A stretch of 64,000 bases of DNA from Micractinium sp. NFX-FRZ (GCA_029339195.1 JAPTJF010000281.1:1-64000), one strand, 5' to 3'; positions 33,501 through 44,500 are shown, counted from the stretch's first letter. Translations and numbers: made by a program. Notes: a model not told the origin generated them from the letters alone.

Positions 33501-36500
33501 CCTGCCTGCCTACTCTACACCTGCACTTGCCGCGCTGCCTCCTCTGCGCCGTCTGTGCAGGTGCCAAGCCCGCCTGGGCTCTTTCAACTGGGCAGGCAAG
33601 CAGAGCAGCAGCGGCGCGTGGGTCACCCCCGCCTTTCAGGTGCGGTGGGGTGCGGTGGGGACTGGCTGGCAGGTGTGGGCGGGTGGGGGTGCAGGCATTG
33701 GGAGGACGCGGCACCGCACTCTTTTTCTTGAATTAAAAGAGCTTCAACACACAGACAAGACTTGCACAGGTGGCGCAGGCCAGCGGCGCACTGGTGGCGG
33801 CGCAGGCGGTAGGAGGAAGCACGCTGACGCCCGCCTGACCTGCTGTCACCCTCATCCTTTTACCCCTCTGTTGCCCCCCTTGCCCCGCAGCTGCACCTCT
33901 CAAAGCTGGACTCTGTTGACCCTCGCCCGCCAGCAGCCCTGTCAGGCATCCGCCAGCCCCGCATGCTCAGCACGCCCAGCATGCCCAGCACAGGCACCAG
34001 CACCAGCAGCCAGGCAGCAGTCGCGGCGGCAGTGGCGGGCGCGGCGGAGCAGCTGCAACGAACCACGCTGGCAGATGCACCAGCATCCGCACGCACAGCC
34101 GAAAGCGGCGGCAGCGGCGACGGCGTCTGCAGCAGCAGCGCTGCTTCCAATGGCAGCAGCGGCGGCAGCAGCAGCAAGCGCTTCCAGTACTTGGTGCTTG
34201 ATTGCGATGGCGTGCTGGTGGACTCGGAGCGGGCCAGTTGTGAGGCGCTGCGCCAGGCCATCCTGCAGGTGGGGTGGAGGGAGGGGCACGGACGGGACAG
34301 GGGGAGAAGGGCAGGGATGGGATGGCAAGCGGGACAGGGGGAGAAGGGCAGGGATGGGGTGGGAAGCGGGACAGGGGGAGAAGGGCAGGGGTGGGGCGGG
34401 AAGAGGGGTAGGGACGGGATGTAGAGAAGGCTGCACGCCTGTCATCTGCTCCGCCGCCTGCCTGCGCCCTCGTCCCGCCAGCCAGGTGCCTGTGCCCCCC
34501 TTGCTCAACCCGGTGCCCCCAGCTACCTGCCCTTACCTGGTATGTCGACGTCCCCCATCCCCTTCCTGTTCCGTGCATTTCCCCAGCCCCCACCCGCTCC
34601 GGCGGGCCCCCACATATGCCCCCCTCCATGTGAGCTCCCTCCCTCCCTCCCTCCCTCCCCCCCACGTGACCTCCCTCCCTCCCTCCCTCCACAGGTTACC
34701 GGCTTTGACATCCCCCACTCCTTCCCCCAAGACTTCCAGCCCGTGTTTGGCATGGATGTGCGGCACTGCGTGGAGTACTACCAGCACCGGTTTGGCAAGT
34801 GAGCTGGTTCCATCAAACCGGCTGGCTGGCTGGGGGGGAATGCAGGGCGAGTTCGCGCGGCACAGCGTGGACCACTGCCAGCGGCGGTTCAATCAATGAG
34901 TGCCTTTGGTAGCGCCTGCTGCACGGCCGGCCGCACTGTACTGCTTTCTGTGTCTGAGAGGTCCAGTGGCAGCGCAACCTGGGCACTAGTACCGCCGGCC
35001 TGTCTAGCGGCTGCTGGGGGGTGACCTGGCACTGCCCCTCAGCCTCGTATCATGCTCTGCGTGCCCGCCCGCCCTGACTGCCCACTGCTGCGTCCCCCCG
35101 CTGGCCAAAGCAACAGCCAGGAGTTGCTGCTAAGGTGTCGATCAACGTGGTATACAGGAAGGCATCTGCCAGCGTCTCATCCTTCTTTCCTTTGCTCTTT
35201 TCCTCTGTTCTTTGCCTTGCCTGTAGGCAGGAGTGGGGGGGCGCTGCTGAGGTGGCGGCCAAGGTGTCTGATGTGAAGGAGGGCATCTACCAGAGGCTGA
35301 CTGCGGGTGGCATCGAGGCCTTCCCAGGCGTGGCTCAGCTGGTGGCCCAGGTGGGAACGGACGGGCTTGGGAGGTGGTGGCGGTGGGCAGCTGAGTGGAG
35401 CAGAAGCCTTCCCGGGGTGTGGCTCTGCTGTGCGTGCAAGCAAGCGTGAGTGTGGGGCAGGTGGGGTTGATGCAGCGAGCAGGTTGGGGTGGGTGGGCGG
35501 GCAGATCGGGCAGCATCTGCAGCCATGTCCCTACTGGGCAGCGGCCCCTCGCTGCCGCCCAAAGTTGGTGGCGCAGATCGTGGTGTGTGTGTGTGTGGTC
35601 TCGCTTGGGCAGCGCTCTACATCCACCTCCGATGCCACTCCCCCTCCCTCACCTCCCCTCCCTCTGGCCTGCCGCCCAGCAGGCGCAGCGGATGGGCCTG
35701 GCGGTGGCGCTCGCCTCCAGCGGCAGCCCCGAAAAGATTGCGCACAACCTGGGCAGCAGCGGGCTGGCGCCGCTCTTCCCGGACCCCCACCTGGTGACCG
35801 CTGTACAGCATGGTATTATGGTTTGGTCTGTGTAGTCTGTTCAGCTCTCAAAGCTTTGAGGTCCCCGCCTCCTGCCCTCGGCGTGCAGCCTGCTGGTGCT
35901 GCCCTGCCGCCACTGCCGCTTGTCCGTGCTGTGCCGGCGTGCGCGCGGTGGGGCTCCTGAGAACAATCACTCTACGCGGCCGGGGGCATCGTGTCTCCAT
36001 GCCCGGGCTCCTAACAACCGGCCAGGCCGACTCCCCCCTCCCGCCTCTCCTGCCTGCCTGCCTGCCCCACTGCACATTGTCAGTGCAAGCCACGTAGCCC
36101 ATGGCAAGCCAGATGTACGTGGAACGGCTTGAAAGCAACACCCGCATCCCCCGCCGCCTGCAGGTTGTCAGCGCCAAGCACGTGGCCCGTGGCAAGCCTG
36201 CGCCCGACGTGTACTTGGAGGCGCTGCGCCGCCTGGGGTGCGCAGATGCCAGCCGAGCGTTGGTTGTGGAGGATGCGGGTGAGAGGGAGGGAGGGGGGGA
36301 GGGAGGGAGGGAGGGGACGAGGGAGGGAGGGAGGGAGGGTGAGAGCGAGGGAGGGAGGGAGGGAGGGAGGGAGGGAGGGAGAGAGGGAGGGGGCGAGTGA
36401 TCTGAGTGATTGAGTGGTCTGCTGGGTTGGTGGAGGCTGCACTGTTGGCTCAAACCTTGTGGCGCATCCACGCCTCCACGCCCCGCACACATCCCTCTCC

Positions 36501-36776
36501 TGCATCTCTCTGCTCCGCGCCGCTGAATGACTTCCGCGTCTCCCTCCTCGCCTCCTCTCCCCACCTTCCCAAACAGTGAACGGCCTCAAGGCGGCCAAGG
36601 CGGCGGGCTGCTTTGCCGTCGCAGTCTGCACCTCCCTGCCAGCTGGCATGCTGGAGCCGCATGCTGACCTGGTGCTGACTCACCTGAGGGACCTGGACCT
36701 GGCAGCTGCGGAGCAGCTGGCTTCAGGGGGCGGCGGCGGCGGGAGTGCCAGCAACGGCAGCAACGGTGGCACATGA
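30507..36776 (+). CDS. DUSP12: DUSP12/Yvh1 dual-specificity phosphatase fused to a HAD-family hydrolase
   Basis: Eleven exons join in phase (728 residues): 30507-30707, 30899-31399, 31961-32113, 32900-33120, 33561-33639, 33891-34268, 34695-34798, 35227-35350, 35683-35793, 36164-36278, 36577-36776. The N-terminal half is Yvh1-like. It starts with GLYVGGITAL...ITHVL and has the phosphatase signature HCAQGVSRS (C140, R146). The Yvh1 zinc-binding C-domain follows, with YRCRKCRCLVATSHN and then KLYCPKCQARLGSFNWAG and GAWVTPAFQ. Yvh1 is known for a role in late 60S ribosome assembly. Exon 33891-34268 reads without a stop from LHLSKLDSVDPRP through a Ser/Gly linker into a HAD domain: motif I YLVLDCDGVLVDSE (D489, D491), motif II ALASSGSP, motif III GKPAPD and motif IV VEDAVNGLKAAKAAG, all intact. 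The exact first exon start is uncertain. The fusion junction lies inside one exon. Confidence 0.8.
31455..31485. repeat. Ghost copy of an exon end with donor
   Basis: The end of exon 30899-31399 (aagcgcttcctgctgcagca, then gtggg) is repeated exactly about 80 bp into the intron. Confidence 0.9.
31848..31892. repeat. Ghost copy of an exon start with acceptor
   Basis: The start of exon 31961-32113 (cttgcag then GCAGCCCAGCACTACCAGGA) is present in near-perfect form about 107 bp upstream. Confidence 0.9.
34859..34900. repeat. Ghost copy of an exon end (HAD part)
   Basis: The copy aligns to the end of exon 34695-34798 (CVEYYQHRFG). It reads as a decayed version (SVDHCQRRFN) and ends in a decayed donor region. 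Confidence 0.6.
35113..35176. repeat. Ghost copy of an exon start (HAD part)
   Basis: Decayed copy of the start of exon 35227-35350 (gcaggag, gctgctgaggtgg, aaggtgtc, catctaccag parts). Confidence 0.5.
35400..35440. repeat. Ghost copy of an exon end (HAD part)
   Basis: Decayed copy of the end of exon 35227-35350. 'gaggccttcccaggcgtggc' is matched by 'gaagccttcccggggtgtgg' at 35403 onward. Confidence 0.6.
36076..36127. repeat. Ghost copy of an exon start (HAD motif III)
   Basis: The copy reads VSASHVAHGKP against the genuine VSAKHVARGKPAP at 36164 onward, about 85 bp upstream. Confidence 0.75.
36285..36395. repeat. (GGGA)n purine-rich repeat
   Basis: More than 100 bases of GGGAGGGA-type repeat fill the start of the last intron of the DUSP12-HAD gene. 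Confidence 0.95.
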
Positions 36777-36958
36777 GTGATCCCACCCTCACGTTGGACC
36801 TGGACCTGGCAGCTGTGGAGCAGCTGGCTTCAGGAGCGGGGACTGGAGAGGTAGCAGCAGCAATTTGCTTGTCCCCCTTTTCCCCTTTTCTTCCAAATGG
36901 CCCGGCGGAGCCCATCCGCCCCCTGTCCCGGTCCAAGAGGGCTACTATGCGGGGTGAC

Positions 36959-36963
36959 TGTAA
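36959..36963 (+). promoter_or_regulatory. Candidate poly(A) signal TGTAA (DUSP12-HAD)
   Basis: TGTAA about 183 bp after the stop at 36776, at a typical chlorophyte position. Confidence 0.4.
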
Positions 36964-37110
36964 CACACGCTCAGCAACGGCAGTGATTGCAGTGGGCGCA
37001 ACTGGCTGGCTGGCTCCCTGCTGCGCAGGAGGGGGGCGGCCAGCATGCCTGCAGGGTATTGCTGTGCGTCTTCTTTGAAGTGTGCTGGCAAAGCATTCTT
37101 TGTGAAGGAA

Positions 37111-37154
37111 TGTTCCGTTTTGAAAAAACATTTTTGTTTTTTCAAAACGGAACA
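37111..37154. repeat. Perfect 20-bp inverted repeat, 4-nt loop
   Basis: The arms 37111-37130 and 37135-37154 are exact reverse complements (tgttccgttttgaaaaaaca and its complement). The spacer is tttt. It is AT-rich against a GC-rich background and would fold into a very stable hairpin at the end of the DUSP12-HAD transcript. Confidence 0.95.
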
Positions 37155-37395
37155 CTGGGTGCTGAAGCATGGCACCACAACACTGCCAGCCGAAGCGGGC
37201 CGCATGACACCCGCACAACAGGGGTCCGAGCGCCGACAGGCGCCGCTGGCGCCAGGGCCGGGGGATGCGGCCGGGATGGCGGCAGCACAGGGTGTTTGTG
37301 TGCTCGGAGCCTTAAGTGGGTGCCCTCTCATTGCCAGGCTCAGCCACTGCCTCACCAACTGCTACTCACCCGGACACGCTTCCTGCGACTGCTGG

Positions 37396-37400
37396 TTACA
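37396..37400 (-). promoter_or_regulatory. Candidate poly(A) signal TGTAA (minus gene)
   Basis: TGTAA on the minus strand, 405 bp after the stop at 37805. Confidence 0.3.
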
Positions 37401-37804
37401 AGTCTGTACATGCATGATTGTCCATGAAATCGTTCCTCTTGGTAGAGCTAGCAGCAGGGGCGCGCCCGCTGCTGATACGGGGGCTAGGCGGGGCCGGCGG
37501 GGCCTGCTACATGCACAACCCTGCCCAGCCTGCATAGGGCAGCTCATCAACAGCGCGGCCCACCAGCTGCAGGTGTGGAAGCTGCAGTCACCCACAGAAC
37601 AAGGCGGTGGGGGCCAAAGCTGCATTCACGCTACGCTGGGTTCAGTATCCGTGCTGGGGGCGCGGCACGGCAAGGGCTGCCTGCAGTGGGCTGCTAACAA
37701 TATGTTAAACATACTAGGTGTAGAAAATATTAATAAACCAACGGATTCAAAGGCATTCATAAATTCTTTTAAATAGTCTAGTGACATGGCCTGCCTTGGC
37801 CGGA

Positions 37805-40241
37805 TCACAGGGCATCCACCTTCCAGGTCACCGCTGCGGTGCCCAGGCCGCACGGAACATCCACGCCTCGCTCCCACTCCTGCCTGAGCACCCGCCCCAG
37901 CTGCTGCTCAGCCTTGCGGCGCTGGGAGTGGCGCTGGGAGCGCCGCACAAGGAGGCAGGCTGCGAATGCGGGCAGCGGGGCGCCCACTGCGGTGTGCAGC
38001 CAGGCTATGACCCGGATGGCCCGCTCCAGCTGCGCCTTGGCGCTGGCGGCGCCTGCAGCAGCACCGTGAAGGAGGGCGAGGGCAGCCGCTGTCGGCCACA
38101 AGTGCCCCCCCTTGCGCTGCGCTGGCTGGCTAGCCCCTCAGCATGTGGCCACCGTTGTTGGGTGCTGTCACGGCGCAGCCCCAAGCGGTCACCCGCTGCA
38201 AGCAGGAGTGGCTGGCCGCTTGGCAGGCAAAAGGCTGGCGAGTGGCGTACCAGCGGCAGACCACTTGGCCTCCTCAATGTCTAAGACCTTGGTGCCGCCG
38301 CGGCTGTCCAGTCCAAAAGGCACGTCAACCTCCAGCTCCCGCTGCAGCGACCCCGCCAGCGCCATCAGCAGCGCCATGTCGGGCTGCCAGCGGCGCTCGC
38401 CAGGGGCCACACGCGTGCGCAGCAGTGCATCCAGCGCCCGTGGCGCGCGCCCGGCAGCGGCCGCCTCCAGGTCAGCGACCTTTGCTGCAGACGCCAGGCA
38501 GGCAAGGCGGCGAGTCAAACACAGCAAGCCCCGCTGTGTCACGGGAGGTGGCAGTGGTAGGCCAGGGCACGGCCAGCAGGCTCGAAGATGCGGCTGCCGC
38601 TTAGCAAGAGCAGTCACCTTGGCAGTAGTCCCGCCACAGCAGCAGCGCTTGCAGCGCCTCCGTATCGGGCGGAAGTAGGCCTGCTACCTGCGGCCAGCAG
38701 GCAGGGGCAGGATCCCGGGTGTGTCGTGCTCGGCAGCGGGAGCATGTGCTTACGTGAAAGCGTGGGTGCAGTGCACAGGCTGAAGAGGGCTTGGGTTTGC
38801 GTCCGAAGCCAGTGATGCGCAGCAGGCGCAGGCCTGCAAGCAGCAAGGCGGGACAGCTGCACGGCAACACCTCCCTGCCCCCCCCCACCCCTACTTAGCC
38901 AACGCTTGCTCACCTGACTGACTTGGTCAGCCTCTCGCGCCCACTGCACCGCCGTCTGCGGCGCCTCTGGCAGCGCCGCCCACTCCTGCACCGCAGCCGG
39001 GGTCGCATCCTGCGCAGGCAAGAAGCAGGGCAGTGGGGCAGGACTCGCTTACAAGGCAGTGGGGCAGGGCTGCGTGTGCATGCACCTCCGCTTAAGCCAC
39101 TCGACGTGCGCTCGCGCAGTGCCCGGCTTGTCCGGGCAGCAGCTCAGCTACTTCTGCAACTGGCACTCCCACTGGCACTGCACCACACCGCATTGCACCG
39201 CATCGCACAGCACAGCACAGCAGCGCAGCACAGCACAGCGCAACACACGGCACAGCACACCATGCAGGTCCTGAGGCTCTTGCGGATTGGCGACCACAGC
39301 AGGCATGCGTTGCGCAGTAGGGCATGCGCTGCGGCGCCTGCTGTGGTCGCCAATCCGCAAGAGCCTCAGGACCTACATGGTGTGCTGTGCCGTGTGTTGC
39401 ACAGTCCTGCACAGCAGCAACCATGGCGCGCAGGGCAGGCAATCATGCATGCGCCTCGCACACCTATGCCTCGTGCGTGCTGCACAGCCAAGGCAAGGGT
39501 GCTGGCAGGGCAGATGCACCCTAGCCGCTGCAGGCGGCAGGCGGCAGAAAGGCGGGGCACCGCATGTGGCAGCTGCCCACACACCTGGTGTACCAGGGTG
39601 GCACGGAACGCTGCAGCTGCGCGCGGCCACCTGGCAGGCCGCAACCTTTTGAGCAGCTGGACCGGCTGCTTGAACAGCTACCGCTTGCAGTCGCCATGGC
39701 GGGGGCCGAGACTTGCCACTGCATCGAACAAGTCGCCCAGGCCGGTGTTCACATCCTGCCTGAGCACCCTTAGGCCAGTATTCACATCCTGCCTGAGCAC
39801 CCCCACCTGCCGCTGAACAATTTTTTCTATACCTTGCAGCAGGCGTTCCTCAGAGCTGACCTCTGGCGGTGGGCCTGCCGGGCCCACAGGGCTGCCTGCC
39901 GCGGCGGCATGTGGGCGCTGCTCCGAAGCCGCCTCGGACTCCGGCCCCGCCCCCGCCCCTGCTGCCCCGGCCGGCAAATTAGCTGCTGGAGGCCCTTGCT
40001 CATGCTGGCCCTGTTGGTCGTCGCCTCCCTTGTAGGCTGCTGACGCGGTCCCTCGACGGCGGGTGGGTGTGGTGGGGGCCCTGATGTGCCGCAAAGTCGG
40101 CTGGGCTGGCGTGAACTGCGATCCCGGCACCAGGGGCGCTGGGTACCTGGCCGCTATCATGGCGCGCTTCCGGGGTGACGCAGCCCCCGACGAGAATGAC
40201 TGGGGGCATGTTACTGCTGACGAGAGGAGCCGCAGCGCCAT
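37805..40241 (-). CDS. Unrecognised plastid-type protein
   Basis: Six exons join in phase (423 residues): 40241-39713, 39610-39585, 39009-38914, 38687-38618, 38484-38251 and 38121-37805. The 8-codon second exon and the donor at 38250 are the least certain parts. The N-terminus (MALRLLSSAVTCPQSFSSGA, then PRKRAMIAARYPA) is Ser/Arg/Ala-rich and lacks acids, as in a chloroplast or mitochondrial transit peptide. A Pro/Gly/Ala linker follows. Then comes a helical segment with an in-frame duplicated decapeptide (VLRQDVNTGL twice, residues about 150-170). The C-terminal half is helical. Two short related motifs occur, ELEVDVPFGLDS and ERGVDVPCGLGT, the second near the stop. A stretch IRVIAWLHTAVGAPLPAFAACLL could be membrane-associated. 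The family is not recognised and no function is proposed. Confidence 0.55.
39240..39400. repeat. Long near-perfect hairpin (65-bp arms, 31-nt loop)
   Basis: The arm 39240-39304 is the reverse complement of 39336-39400 with one mismatch (position 39265 against 39375). It lies within the intron 39584-39010 of the unrecognised minus-strand gene, so it would be transcribed as an intronic foldback. The size and perfection suit a miRNA or siRNA precursor or a very recent inverted duplication. Confidence 0.9.
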
Positions 40242-41533
40242 GGCGCGGTTTGCATGCTGCGCTGGGCCGCACCACTGATGTCAACACCAATCCGCCCCCA
40301 GCGCCTGTCCTTTATCTCTCATCAATAATTTAGGAAGATTAATCAGTTACAAGACCATGTACAGTGATGGACGGCAGCCCTGCTTGCAGTAGTGTGGGCG
40401 GGTGTCTGACGCGCTGGCGCCCCCAGCGCCCGCTCACCGCTCGGTCAGCCGGTGCACGGCTGCTGGCTGCCTTGCGTGCATGGGCGCTTCTACATGGCGC
40501 AGTTAGACTAGAAACAGGTCTATGTAGCCGGAGTTCAGCGTGGAGATCAGCACCATGGCAACATTCAGAACAGAGGATAGCTCTGCGCCGATGCTCAAAC
40601 CGAGGCGGCGTGGAAATAGGCCAGCAGAGGGGTTGGGCCCTTCCTGTCCCGCTGCTGCTGGGGCTCGGGCCACCGTTGCTCAAACTGTCGGTGGCTGGCC
40701 CGACCGCTGCACTTACTCCTCGCATGTCAATGGCCCTGGCTGCAGCTGGGCGCGCGCCCGCAGCCAGCCACGCAGCAGGCCGAGGAGGGGTCTGTGCCCT
40801 GCTAAAAGCAGATTCAGAAGCTGAGAACTTGTACAACGACTTCTTCGTTGCGCAGCACAACGGCCATGACGGCATGCAGCGCAGCGAGCCGCTGCATCCT
40901 GAACGCCACTTGCAGCTCTTTCCAGGCTAGCAGCAGCTTGCGCATCAGAGGCAGCAGCAAAGGAGAAGGCAGCTGCTGGAGGCAGCGCTGTGTGTCGGTC
41001 GCGGACTGGCTGCCAGTGGCGGTGGCAATCTACCCACCCAAGGGCGACAGGTGCCCCCACTGTAGCGCTGCCAACGTCACCATCGTCACACCTGAAGAGC
41101 TGGCCTCGTCAGTGAAGGTGCGGCTGCAGCAGTGATGTTATATGGTGCCTGACGTGGGCACACAGCAGCCGACGGCAGCTACGCAGCCAGCAGCGGGCGG
41201 CGACGCTGTGCGCCCAGCGGCAGTCGCTTCAGTCGGATGTCACGTTCAGTGCTGGCTGCAGGGTGGTGCCCACCATGCTGTTGTCTTCATAATATTCGCT
41301 GGTATAGCATATTTTGTAAAGTAGAAGAATGCCATTAGATCGCTGTCAGCTTCAAGGGGGCTGCTATTCAGCGCTCCCAAACCAGTGGACAGCAGCGGCC
41401 GTAGCGGTGCCAGTGGCGTCGAGGTGTCAGGCTGGTACTGCTGCCATGAGGGGAATCGAAGATCTGGGCGCCTCGCAGGCAGTCGGCACAAATTTATAAA
41501 CATCGTCATTTATAACCTGCTTCCCGAGCGACT
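40242..41533. other. Divergent intergenic region, possible decayed gene
   Basis: About 1.3 kb between divergent genes. On the + strand a frame ends in KGDRCPHCSAANVTIVTPEE at about 41041-41102, shortly before a stop, which looks more protein-like than its surroundings. The upstream frames are low complexity and could not be joined into a gene. AT-rich patches (near 40310-40360 and 41290-41340) may be promoter sequence. Confidence 0.35.
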
Positions 41534-44500
41534 ATGGCGAGCGAGGAGAGGCTGTCGGAGCTTCGCGCTTCGCTGCAGGGCGAGGTGTTGGTCGCCGAAG
41601 ATGGGCCCGCCTTCCAGCAGGCAGCTTTCAGTGTCTGGGCGGTGTCCCCAACTCACGAGCGCCTGCCGGAGCCCGCGTTGGTGGTGCTGCCCCGAGGTAG
41701 GGTTCTGCCGCCGGCGCCGCCGGGAAGTCGGCGGCGCTTGTTGGTGCAAATGTGTGGCTCTGAAAGACAGATGGCACCTCCCCCACTGCCTCACGCCTTT
41801 CTGCAACCGGGTCATTTCAAATCTCCCCCTCCTCCCCCCGTCCTTCCAGGTACCAGTGACGTGGCAGCGGCCATCACATGGGCAACCAAGAACGGCCTGC
41901 CGGTGGCCGTGAAGTGCGGCGGGCACGGAGGGGTGGGTGCTGCACCCGCGCATGCGACTCCAGAGCTCAGCGGAGCTTTCAGCCCAAGGCTCGGCACCAG
42001 CACGCTGCTGTGCTGTGCCGTGCCGTGCTGCGCTGTGCTGTGCTGCCTCATGCAACCAATGCCCGCTGCGCTCTTCCCTCCTGCGAGCCGCCGCCCCCAA
42101 GCCACACACAGCGTTGCGTCGTCCCCGCGCACGCATCCCCGCCCAAGGCGCTGTGCCTCTAGGCCGCCTCTAGGCCGCCCTCTCGCCACCAACCCCAGCC
42201 TGCTTCCCATCCCTGCAGGGCAAACCCACCTGCAGTACCAAGGGCAGCCTGCTCATCCACCCGGCCGCACCCGGGGCGTGTGTGCTGACCTGTCTCCCCC
42301 TCTGGCACCCTTCTGCTTGCTGCAGGGCAACCCAACCTGCATAGAGGGAGGCCTGCTCATACTTCTGTCCAACATGCGCAGCGTGTGCGTCGACCCAGCT
42401 GCCAGGACGGCTGTGGTGGACGGCGGCTGCCTGGCGGCAGATGTGGACGCAGAGACAGCGCTTTACGGGTGGGTGGGAGGGTGGGTGGGTGGGAGGGTGA
42501 GAAAGTGGTGGGTTAGGCTGCAGCTGTCGCTGGGTGGGTGGGACGGAAGCGGAGGTCAGAGGGGCGGTGGCAGAGCCTGCCAGCTGGCGTGCATATGGCG
42601 CTTTCTTCAAACATTGCTGCACGGGCCGTCCAGGCAGCGGGCCGCTGCAAGGCCCAGCACCGGCCCATCACTGACCGGCGCAGCACTGGCCCGGCACTGA
42701 CCCTGCCAGGCTGGCGGCCCCGCTGGGTGTCTGCCCCACTGTGGGCGTGGGCGGCCTGGCCCTCAACGGCGGCCTCTCCCTGCTGTCTCGGGCCTATGGG
42801 GCCTCTTGTGACAACATTCTGGAGGCAACCATGGTGCTGGCAGACGGCTCCGTGGTGAGCTGGCACGGCATGCGCAGCACAACACAGCATGCACAGCGCG
42901 GCATGCGCAGCAGGGGTCCGAGCGCCTGCAGGCGCTGCTAGCACCGTGGGCTGGGGCGGCGGCTGGGACGGCGGCACGCGCAGGGTGTGAACGTGCACGG
43001 AGAGCGGGGGCCCGTGGCAGCAGGGAGGCTGCTGCCGGTGCGCCGCAGCTGCATCAGTGTGACGTTGCTCAAAGGACAGGCGTCCTGCTCTGCCCGCAGG
43101 TCTGTGTGACGCCAGAGAGCGACCCCGACCTGTTCTGGGCGGTCCGGGGCGCAGGTAGGGCACCGCTTTGGGGGCAGCATGGGACGACAGGAGGAGAGGC
43201 CAGGTGTATGTGCCTGTTTGTGTGTGTGTGTGTGTGCGTGTGCGTGTGCATGCACATGCTCGCGCGCTTTGGGGGGTGTGACCAACGCAAAGCTGCAAAT
43301 GCATGGCGCGCCGGTTCTCATGTACCTGACTTTGTACTGCCTGCGTACTGACTTCGTACTGCACAGATAGGGCACCGCTCTGGGAGTTGCCAGCGCTCTG
43401 AAGCTGCAGCTGCATGGCGTGTCGAACAACATACACCTAACTTCACACTGCTTGCGTCTCCTGCAGGCACCGCTCTGGGGGTTGTGACCAAGCTGAAGCT
43501 CCAGCTGCACGACGTGTCCGACGCCTACTGCGGAGCGCTGGTGTGGGCAGACGACGCTGAGCATGACACCTACAGGCAGGAGGGGGGCGGCGAGGCAGGG
43601 GGCAGTGGCAGGGGCTGGGAGCCCAGACGGTTGCTGGTTTGCTTCCTGCGCGGCGTTGGTGGTGCCTGACAGTGCGCAGCACACCGCTGATGTGGCATCT
43701 CGCACCCTCCCACCTGTGCAGGGCCATCCTGCGCTGGATCCGGGGCGCCGTGCTGCCCAACCCCTCCATTGGTTTCAACGTCACTCGGGCACTGGACCCC
43801 CAGGCCGGCCCCGTCCTCATTGCCATGGTAAGCGGCTGGCTCCGCCCTGATTGCCTTGGCAAGCGGCTGGTAGGGCAGGCGGGGCGCTCCACATTACATG
43901 CACACTCGCCCTGATGCTGTACTCTTTACTTTGCGCGATTGGTTTTCAGGTGTTGCGTTGCCATGCTCCTTCCCGGTCCCCCGCAGGTGGTGGTTGTGGG
44001 CGAGGGGTCTCAGGAGGACAAGGCAGCTCTGATTCAGCCCCTGAGGGACCTTGGGCCCCTGCAGGCAAGCCCCGCAGTCCCAGCCCAGCCTGCACAGCTG
44101 CTCAGTACCTCAACACAACACGAGAAGTGTGAATGCAGCTTGGCGCTGCTTGAAGAGGGCCGCAGCCAGCGAGTCAGCCGACAGGACCCGCTCTCAGTGG
44201 CACTTGCACTTGCTGTCGTGTCAATTGTGGCTCTGCTTCACTACGCGAGCTTGCACAGGACACGCATGCCAGCCTGCCGGCCCGCCCCCTGGCCCAACCA
44301 GTCCCTCACTGCCAGCCGGCCCTGCCCTGCCCTGCCCCGCCCACCCACCCGCCCACCCACCCACCTTCAGCCTGCACACACCCACACAACACACAACACA
44401 CCCACACACTGTGCCCATGTTGCCCTCCCACCCCCTGCTCCCCTCCCTCCCGCAGGACACGGTGGGCAGCTCGACCTGGCGCCAGACGCAGAGCACGCAC

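Larger units (their letters stand above)
36777..37804. other. Convergent intergenic with a copied gene end and a hairpin
   Basis: Just after the DUSP12-HAD stop, 36794-36841 repeats the last coding segment (LDLAA.EQLAS), out of the reading frame's reach. A TGTAA lies at 36959-36963 (+). A perfect 20-bp inverted repeat lies at 37111-37154. A minus-strand TGTAA lies at 37396-37400. No further gene was seen. Confidence 0.55.

Noticed and set aside
33433..34899. 488-codon + strand open frame over the DUSP12-HAD gene
   Set aside because: It runs through introns in a different frame from the phosphatase and HAD motifs. High GC makes long chance frames common here.
40713..41060. 115-codon minus-strand frame
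   Set aside because: Composition is typical of chance frames here, with no motif and no splice partners.
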